Shown here piece after piece: positions 22,949 through 27,674 of a DNA stretch of 27,674 bases. The notes beneath the pieces were generated by a model, which saw only the letters and a program-made list of their open reading frames with translations, was not told where the DNA came from and did not search any database. Positions within the stretch are counted from its first letter, which is position 1. Each line of letters begins with the position of its first letter. The translations under genes and the position numbers were made by a program. Origin of the DNA: WVZL01 sp041862375 (GTDB lineage Bacteria; Acidobacteriota; Aminicenantia; Aminicenantales; Aminicenantaceae); assembly GCA_041862375.1 (NCBI GenBank), contig JBGVTE010000046.1, positions 1 to 27,674 of the forward strand, read 5' to 3'.

Positions 22949-25414
22949 TTATTTTTCTCTTTTGTTTAATAGATAGTCTGCTGCAAGGACATCGAAAACA
23001 TAAGCTGCTGATCCCCAAATTACATACTCAGTTTCATACCAGTCCCATGCGCCTGAGCGATATTCTATGAATTTGGGGCGCATGAAAGAAGCCCCTGAAA
23101 CCACACCACCAGGGATATAGGTCCATTCAGCCCTGTTGAAACCATAGCCTACTGTTGCAGAATTTACGCCTACTCCAGAAACATAGGAATGGTTTGTTGC
23201 GGGGTGGCAGCCAAAATTATAATTAACTACTGAGTAGAGGTACTCCTGGTCGAAAATTTCTGGAAAGTGCTTGATAAAGTAATAGGTTCTTCCGCCTAAA
23301 TCCAGTACATCCCAGTTATTTCCCCAAACCTTAAAATAGAAATACACGCTGTAAGGGCTCCTGGCAAATTCATATTTCATCAGGTTTTTCAATGCTTTTG
23401 CTTTCTCTGTCATAACCTTCTTGAATTCATCATTTTTAACTTTTTCCATGGCTCGTACTAATGTAAAGCCTGATAATCTCCAGAAATAGAATGGGGGCAT
23501 AGACTTAATGTGTGGGATGAGTTCAAGTAGCCTATTTTTGTATTTGATATCTCCAGTTGTAATGAAAAGCTCGGCCGCGGCTGTTAGCTCCCATGAATGA
23601 TATTTGTCCTCCAGAGGCTGGTATGACACATCGAAGTGAGCAGGGGCATGTGACTGTTCATACTTCCAGACATCTTCAGCGGCTTTCAGACATTCTTCTG
23701 CAAGCTGATTATCATATTTTTTGAGCACTCTATAAGCTATGGCAGCTACCTGTGCAAACTGATACTGACCGCCGGTATTTCTATTGGTGAATACCCACCT
23801 GTCATCGAATTTTCCAGAGCTGCCTTCATTTTTTTCGCCTGGTTTTAAGGAGGGATCGTACACGAGCCCATCTGTAATATTCACTGGATCTCCAACAACT
23901 ATATAGTCCTGTATGTTATTTTCGATTATTCCAGGGCAGATATGCCCCGCTGCTCGGTAGAGAGCCAGTAGATTTTCCATGCCGAAAGATATCTGCTGGA
24001 GCATGTCATTCTTTCCATCGGGCTGGAAAAGGTTTACCCTCCGATGGTTTTTAGAGATAGAGGTCATGTCCCTTGTGGTTCTAAACTCCTCTTGGGCAAG
24101 GGCCATCCAGAGCACAGTCCAGCATATACTCCCGAATGGTAAATCATTGTCTCCAGCATCGTGCCATCCTCCCCAGGCTAGGCCAGGAATATGTTCATTT
24201 GCCTTGAACCTTGTTTCTGTTTCTGTTTTCTGCCTGTAGCTATCGAAGTGCTGCTTATTCGGTGGGGCCTGAAGCCCGTCATCAAGATGGCAGGCGCCAT
24301 GCCAGACTTTTTCTCCCTGCCTTACCTCTACATGGCACATCTGCACGGGAAAGAAAACATCCATGGTCGGATGCCACATTTCCTGATAAACATTATTGCT
24401 TATAACGATTGGGCCAACCTGCTGCCCTTTGTAAGCTAAGTAATAATTGCCCGGTTTTTTGGCGTCTGTGAAATCATAGGTGTAATAGACATGATTGAAA
24501 AGAGTTCCCCATTTTATCGGCTTTTCTGACTTGAGAATCTTTTTTTCTCCGTTTTTTTCAAGATATATAAGCTTCATTTCTCCTGCGGCTGAAGTTCGTG
24601 AATCAAGTTCGAGGACCGCTTTTTTTATCTGATCGGGATGATATCCAACCTGAGATACCTGAATCACAGGCTCCCTTATCCAGTTCGAATTGATTCTTGG
24701 AGTTATTTTTACTGAAAATCTCTGTGCCGATGATTTAAGTGGAGGAGCTGCATACAAGGCAAAACCATTGTTATTTCCCATGGCTCTTCCATCGATAAGA
24801 CTGAGTTCAGCATCTTCTGAAGTTATGGTGAATGCTTTCAGGCCATCTTCAGGAGCAATTAGAATTTCATTTGCTGCAGGTATCAGTATCATCTTTCCCA
24901 TATACCTTTCAGGGAAATAACCTGTAACATCTCCGCCTCTGTATGTCTTATACTGATATTCCTTCGGATATATCTCTAGTTTGAGCATAAGATTGAAAAC
25001 CTTGTTCCAATCGAGAGGCTTATCAAGCTTAACAGTGATAATAATAGAATCGTCATCAGAGCTGCATATCAGCTTATATCCGATATCCACTGGCTTAAAT
25101 TTTCCTGGAATAATAGACAGCCCACTTTCTGAGTCGACAATCCTGTTTTCGACTTCTTTGGCATTAAAGTCCAAATAGTTGCCTCCAGTCGTGAAACACA
25201 CGACTTCACCGGCATCGGCAACTCGCTTTCCGTGAAGAAACATCTGCAGCCCTCCTCTTTTTCCCACGATATAATCATTGTGATAGACGAGGAACGCAAA
25301 TCCAGGCGTTTCAAAGTAGCCTTGAGGATTCATTTCAATCTTGGCAAAACAAACCGAGGCCACGAGAATGGATGTTATGAATATCGCTTGTATTCGATAG
25401 TTTATTGGCCACAT
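22949..25414 (-). CDS. Exported GH9-family glycoside hydrolase
   Basis: An 821-residue protein with a signal peptide (IQAIFITSILVASVCFA). The first ~240 residues form a beta-rich domain of unknown type; then comes an Ig-like domain of the CelD type (IQVSQVGYHPDQIKKAVLEL), followed from ~370 by the GH9 (alpha/alpha)6 barrel. The catalytic aspartates are in GGWHDAGD (D419, D422) and the acid is probably E796 in ETEYVIWGSAAYVF near the C-terminus. The region that normally carries the substrate-binding PHHR-type motif reads NHSYVSGVGVNSATVGYGF and lacks it, so specificity may differ from endoglucanases. The start is the ATG at 25414 behind AAGGAGGAG; a TTG 21 bases upstream overlaps that site. 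The aldo/keto reductase gene lies upstream on the same strand, separated by 133 bases. Confidence 0.87.
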   Translation of the reverse strand: MWPINYRIQAIFITSILVASVCFAKIEMNPQGYFETPGFAFLVYHNDYIVGKRGGLQMFLHGKRVADAGEVVCFTTGGNYLDFNAKEVENRIVDSESGLSIIPGKFKPVDIGYKLICSSDDDSIIITVKLDKPLDWNKVFNLMLKLEIYPKEYQYKTYRGGDVTGYFPERYMGKMILIPAANEILIAPEDGLKAFTITSEDAELSLIDGRAMGNNNGFALYAAPPLKSSAQRFSVKITPRINSNWIREPVIQVSQVGYHPDQIKKAVLELDSRTSAAGEMKLIYLEKNGEKKILKSEKPIKWGTLFNHVYYTYDFTDAKKPGNYYLAYKGQQVGPIVISNNVYQEMWHPTMDVFFPVQMCHVEVRQGEKVWHGACHLDDGLQAPPNKQHFDSYRQKTETETRFKANEHIPGLAWGGWHDAGDNDLPFGSICWTVLWMALAQEEFRTTRDMTSISKNHRRVNLFQPDGKNDMLQQISFGMENLLALYRAAGHICPGIIENNIQDYIVVGDPVNITDGLVYDPSLKPGEKNEGSSGKFDDRWVFTNRNTGGQYQFAQVAAIAYRVLKKYDNQLAEECLKAAEDVWKYEQSHAPAHFDVSYQPLEDKYHSWELTAAAELFITTGDIKYKNRLLELIPHIKSMPPFYFWRLSGFTLVRAMEKVKNDEFKKVMTEKAKALKNLMKYEFARSPYSVYFYFKVWGNNWDVLDLGGRTYYFIKHFPEIFDQEYLYSVVNYNFGCHPATNHSYVSGVGVNSATVGYGFNRAEWTYIPGGVVSGASFMRPKFIEYRSGAWDWYETEYVIWGSAAYVFDVLAADYLLNKREK

Positions 25415-25547
25415 AGGACTCCTCCTTCTAAACAATTGAAATAGAGGAAATTTTTTTCTAATTTTGATAACGATTCTCCTCTTAAAGTAAAAGAAAAAGT
25501 AACTGTTGTTCGATTTCTAATGGTAAAAGGATCAGATAAATTTCATT

Positions 25548-26519
25548 TTACTGTGACCATTCAGTTGGCTGCCGGTCCCATCGGTGAAAGCGCAACTTTT
25601 CATGCAGATTGCTGGGTAAAAGGCCGGCATCACTTGCTGCCATGTTGGCTTCCACATGGTGAAGCTTGCGCATTCCGGGAATAGTAGTGCTTACTGTTGT
25701 ATTGGTGAGAATGAAGCGTAAGGCCATCTCAGGCATCGTCATATCTTGAGGTAATAGAGGTTTTAAAGCTTCAACACGTTCCACACTGGAGATCAAATTT
25801 TCTGGAACAAAGTATGTATTACGCCAATCGCCTTCTGGCCAGGAGCTGTCTGCTGTGAGTGTTCCCGTTAATGTTCCCTCATCAAAAGGCACACGGGCAA
25901 TCACTGCCACATCCATTTCAGTGCAAGCAGGGAATAGCTCATCTTCAGGGTTCTGGTCAAAAATGTTATAAATGACCTGTACCGAATCGATCAGCCCGCT
26001 CTTTACCGCTTTAACGCCATTCCACGGCTCCCAGCGGTTTACGCTAATACCCACAGCACGGAATAAGCCCTGATTACGTAAATCATCAATTTTTCTTGAC
26101 CAGCGATCATCTTCCACCCAACTATCTTCCCAAGTATGGAATTGAATAACGTCAAAACTCTCAATTCCAGCATTTTCCAGGCTTTTATGGACATATTCTT
26201 CAATGTGGTCAGATGGGAAGCAATCGTCCAGTGTAAATTCCCGTCTGCTGGGCCACTGGAAATTTGCAGGCGGGATTTTTGTCGCTGTGTAGATTTTATT
26301 GTCCGGATTAGCTCTTATCAGTCTGCCAAGTAATTTTTCGCTGCGGCCGTTTCCGTAAGCCCAGGCAGTATCAAAGAAGTTGCATCCCATCTCTAATGCT
26401 CGCTTTAAAGAGTGCAGGGATTCCTCATCATCCGAACCGCTCCAGCTTGCCAAGCCCCACATTCCGTATCCTATCTCACTAACCATCCATCCTTTTCTTC
26501 CAAATCTCCGATACTTCAA
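25548..26519 (-). CDS. Aldo/keto reductase
   Basis: A 323-residue cytoplasmic NAD(P)H-dependent oxidoreductase. The family tetrad is complete: D50 and Y55 (FFDTAWAYGNG), K81 (YTATKIPP) and H128 (VIQFHTWED), with the (beta/alpha)8 pattern in between and the C-terminal STTIPGMRKLHHVEANMAA segment that binds the cofactor phosphate or ribose. The absence of extra cysteines rules out the Fe-S subgroup. It begins at TTG (26519); AAGGAGG lies seven or eight bases before it and no better start exists. The substrate may be a sugar or aldehyde; neighbouring glycosidase genes suggest sugar chemistry, without proof. Confidence 0.93.
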   Translation of the reverse strand: MKYRRFGRKGWMVSEIGYGMWGLASWSGSDDEESLHSLKRALEMGCNFFDTAWAYGNGRSEKLLGRLIRANPDNKIYTATKIPPANFQWPSRREFTLDDCFPSDHIEEYVHKSLENAGIESFDVIQFHTWEDSWVEDDRWSRKIDDLRNQGLFRAVGISVNRWEPWNGVKAVKSGLIDSVQVIYNIFDQNPEDELFPACTEMDVAVIARVPFDEGTLTGTLTADSSWPEGDWRNTYFVPENLISSVERVEALKPLLPQDMTMPEMALRFILTNTTVSTTIPGMRKLHHVEANMAASDAGLLPSNLHEKLRFHRWDRQPTEWSQ

Positions 26520-26544
26520 GCGAGTTCCTCCTTAAAATTTATTA

Positions 26545-26574
26545 ATTATAGCAAGATTTAAAATGTTCTTTTAA
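26545..26574 (-). promoter_or_regulatory. Putative promoter of the aldo/keto reductase gene
   Basis: On the minus strand a perfect TATAAT (26550-26545) follows TTAAAA (26574-26569) with 18 bases between, 25 bases before the TTG start. The -35 box matches only four of six consensus bases. The short leader would carry the strong AAGGAGG. Confidence 0.35.
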
Positions 26575-26917
26575 TACTTTTCGCACATATTGTAATTTAG
26601 ATACAGTAACAGATAAAAAACTACTCTTTAAATGTCAAGATATTTATAGGTTGGGAAATACTCATATAAAGCTCAACTTCATCTTTGAAATTTCGGTGAT
26701 ATCAACTGAATTTTCGAGGCAATATGCGCCAAGATGATCCCAAAATATAGCCTTTCCCAGATAGCCTCCCTGCTCTCATTGCAAGCCACTGGAGTTGACG
26801 AAGGCGAAGCCTCATAAAAACATAAGGTCTTTTATTATAACTAATGCTATAGCCCGATACCCACACAAGCGTCTTTTGTACATCTTTTCCAATAAAGGAA
26901 CATTTAAGCCGGTGTAG
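26575..26917. other. Intergenic region without recognised genes
   Basis: No convincing coding frame or RNA gene is seen. On the minus strand a frame of about 60 codons without an identifiable start continues beyond the stop of the small basic ORF at 26918 (LVWVSGYSISYNKRPYVFMR and on); it could be the decayed remainder of a longer gene. A TTGACA box lies at 26638-26633 on the minus strand with only a poor -10 partner. Confidence 0.4.
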
Positions 26918-27076
26918 TCATCTCTTTCTTCCCCGGCGGGAAGGGATCGTTAGCTTCAACGGTTCCTTTTTTTTTTCAACCTTCTTGGGCGGCCTCCTCT
27001 TTTGTTCCTTCCTTTTCAACCTGGATTTTCTTAAGAAATTTTCAAACTTTTCTTTCCCGTCGTGAATAACACCCAT
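26918..27076 (-). CDS. Small basic hypothetical protein, 52 residues
   Basis: An ATG frame behind GGGAGG with seven bases between. The product is very rich in Lys and Arg (FLRKSRLKRKEQKRRPPKKV, ending RRGRKR), as for a nucleic-acid-binding or disordered peptide. The good ribosome site is the main support. A neighbouring frame continues downstream (DDYTGLNVPLLEKMYKRR), so this may be the front of a gene broken by a frameshift. No family is recognised. Confidence 0.35.
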   Translation of the reverse strand: MGVIHDGKEKFENFLRKSRLKRKEQKRRPPKKVEKKKEPLKLTIPSRRGRKR

Positions 27077-27098
27077 TTTTAACCTCCCATAGTTCCTT

Positions 27099-27236
27099 TC
27101 AATGCTGTTTCAAAATGTCAACTACCTTACATACCGCCTTTTCTGGTTGTTTTACCTCAACTTCAGCAATACCAGGGTCTGCGTCTTTTTCATCACTCAG
27201 TTTAAATAATTTATGGTAATTATACCTTGACAACAT
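27099..27236 (-). CDS. Doubtful small ORF, 45 residues
   Basis: A frame starting at the ATG at 27236, ending 22 bases before the small basic ORF in the same direction. Its charged, soluble-looking composition (KLSDEKDADPGIAEVEVKQP) is more protein-like than a random frame, but there is no good ribosome site, and it overlaps the strong promoter that reads the other way. It may be spurious. Confidence 0.2.
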   Translation of the reverse strand: MLSRYNYHKLFKLSDEKDADPGIAEVEVKQPEKAVCKVVDILKQH

Positions 27237-27255
27237 GTATCTTTTCTGATATAAT
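27227..27255 (+). promoter_or_regulatory. Consensus sigma70 promoter of the transposase gene
   Basis: TTGACA (27227-27232) and TATAAT (27250-27255) are both perfect and are separated by exactly 17 bases. Transcription should begin near 27262, immediately before the hairpin at 27264 and about 95 bases before the transposase ATG. Confidence 0.85.
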
Positions 27256-27263
27256 ATTTGTAT

Positions 27264-27331
27264 GCGTCGAGAATCGGCAGTTCCGCAAGTGAGCAATTGT
27301 TCACTTGTCTCCTCCCTGCTATTCTCGACGC
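27264..27331 (+). promoter_or_regulatory. Nested inverted repeats in the transposase leader
   Basis: The outer arms GCGTCGAGAAT (27264-27274) and ATTCTCGACGC (27321-27331) match over 11 of 11 bases; the inner arms CAAGTGA (27286-27292) and TCACTTG (27301-27307) over 7 of 7. In RNA they would fold at the very 5' end of the transcript, 13 bases before the ribosome site AAAGGAA. They may limit transposase translation or belong to the element's end. There is no T-run after the outer arm. Confidence 0.75.
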
Positions 27332-27356
27332 TGTATTTGCTATAAAGGAATAGATA

Positions 27357-27674
27357 ATGAAATTTACAATTGATGAATTCAGAAAGATGTATCCAGATGA
27401 TGATGCTTGTTTAGACAAGATTTTTAGCCTCCGATATGGGAATTTGAAGGTCTGTCCTCAATGCAAAAAGCAGACTAAATTTCATAGAGTAAAAAAACGC
27501 ACTTGCTATGAATGTCAATGGTGTGGTTATCAATTGTATCCAACTAAAAATACGATTTTTGAGAAAACAACCACTCCTTTGCATCTTTGGTTTTATGCTA
27601 TTTATCTTATGACCGCTACACGGTCTGGCGTTTCTGCCAAAGAGATTGAAAGGCAACTTGGAGTCACCTATAAA
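27357..27674 (+). CDS. IS1595-family transposase, N-terminal part
   Basis: The frame runs open to the window end (106 residues seen; full family members are around 300). It begins with a short helix (TIDEFRKMYPDDDACLDKIF) and then the zinc ribbon typical of IS1595-type transposases: C33-P-Q-C36 and C53-Q-W-C56, followed by YQLYPTKNTIFEKTTTPLHL and a WFYAIYLMT helix. The DDE catalytic domain would lie beyond the edge. The ATG is preceded by AAAGGAA at six bases. The terminal repeat and target duplication of the element cannot be delimited from this side alone. Confidence 0.88.
   Translation, partial: MKFTIDEFRKMYPDDDACLDKIFSLRYGNLKVCPQCKKQTKFHRVKKRTCYECQWCGYQLYPTKNTIFEKTTTPLHLWFYAIYLMTATRSGVSAKEIERQLGVTYK

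Larger units (their letters stand above)
27264..27674 (+). mobile_element. Left part of an IS1595-like insertion sequence
   Basis: The transposase gene with its own promoter and structured leader marks the left part of an insertion sequence cut by the window edge. The true left boundary is unknown; it may lie upstream of the promoter at 27227. I use the first base of the outer inverted repeat as a provisional limit. Confidence 0.5.

Noticed and set aside
1..27674. CRISPR arrays, tRNA or rRNA genes
   Set aside because: I saw no regularly spaced direct repeats and no cloverleaf or rRNA-like sequence on reading through the window.

Overview
The window looks like chromosomal DNA of a Gram-negative, carbohydrate-degrading bacterium from an uncultured lineage. 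An Oar-like TonB receptor with a carboxypeptidase-regulatory domain, a GWxTD-domain protein, sulfatase-like proteins fused to TPRs and tightly packed lipoprotein and glycan genes together resemble Candidatus Aminicenantes or related Acidobacteria-like groups. This assignment is inference from gene content; there is no rRNA gene in the window. Most of the DNA looks AT-rich, but roughly 12,300-18,490 looks distinctly more GC-rich.

Layout. (1) 1-554, minus strand: 5' part of a PF14907-type nucleotidyltransferase gene cut by the window edge. (2) 1179-6413, plus strand: a compact cassette of six genes that reads as a ribosomally synthesised, post-translationally modified peptide (RiPP) pathway: a PqqD-like recognition protein, two paralogous radical SAM/SPASM enzymes, an HprK-like P-loop kinase, a UPF0489 (arginase-fold) protein with a TPR tail, and a 58-residue Cys-containing peptide, too short for routine ORF calling, whose ATG overlaps the previous stop (ATGA) behind a strong Shine-Dalgarno. 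The peptide is the probable precursor. The gene set recalls the 'SynChlorMet' cassette, for which, as I remember, no precursor was assigned. (3) 6695-11660: a ChbG/YdjC-type deacetylase with a lipobox, NagA, and an exported GH116 glycosidase. (4) 11783-18488: a sulfatase-like/TPR protein, a CarboxypepD_reg/TPR protein and a TonB-dependent receptor, closed by a clear intrinsic terminator. (5) 18633-20733: a sodium:solute symporter followed by a 96-residue two-helix membrane protein and two one-helix mini-proteins of 38 and 29 residues. (6) 20885-22945: an exported GWxTD/TPR protein, convergent with (7) a GH9 glycosidase and an aldo/keto reductase on the minus strand. (8) 26918-27674: small doubtful ORFs and the 5' part of an IS1595-family transposase, which has a consensus sigma70 promoter and a nested hairpin leader.

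How the genes fit together. The central and right parts describe uptake and breakdown of complex glycans: outer-membrane receptor, periplasmic or exported GH116 and GH9 enzymes, deacetylases for amino sugars, and an inner-membrane Na+ symporter. The left part is a separate specialised-metabolite module that would process the 58-residue peptide by radical chemistry, possible Arg-to-ornithine conversion and possible phosphorylation. No exporter or leader peptidase gene for it is seen here.
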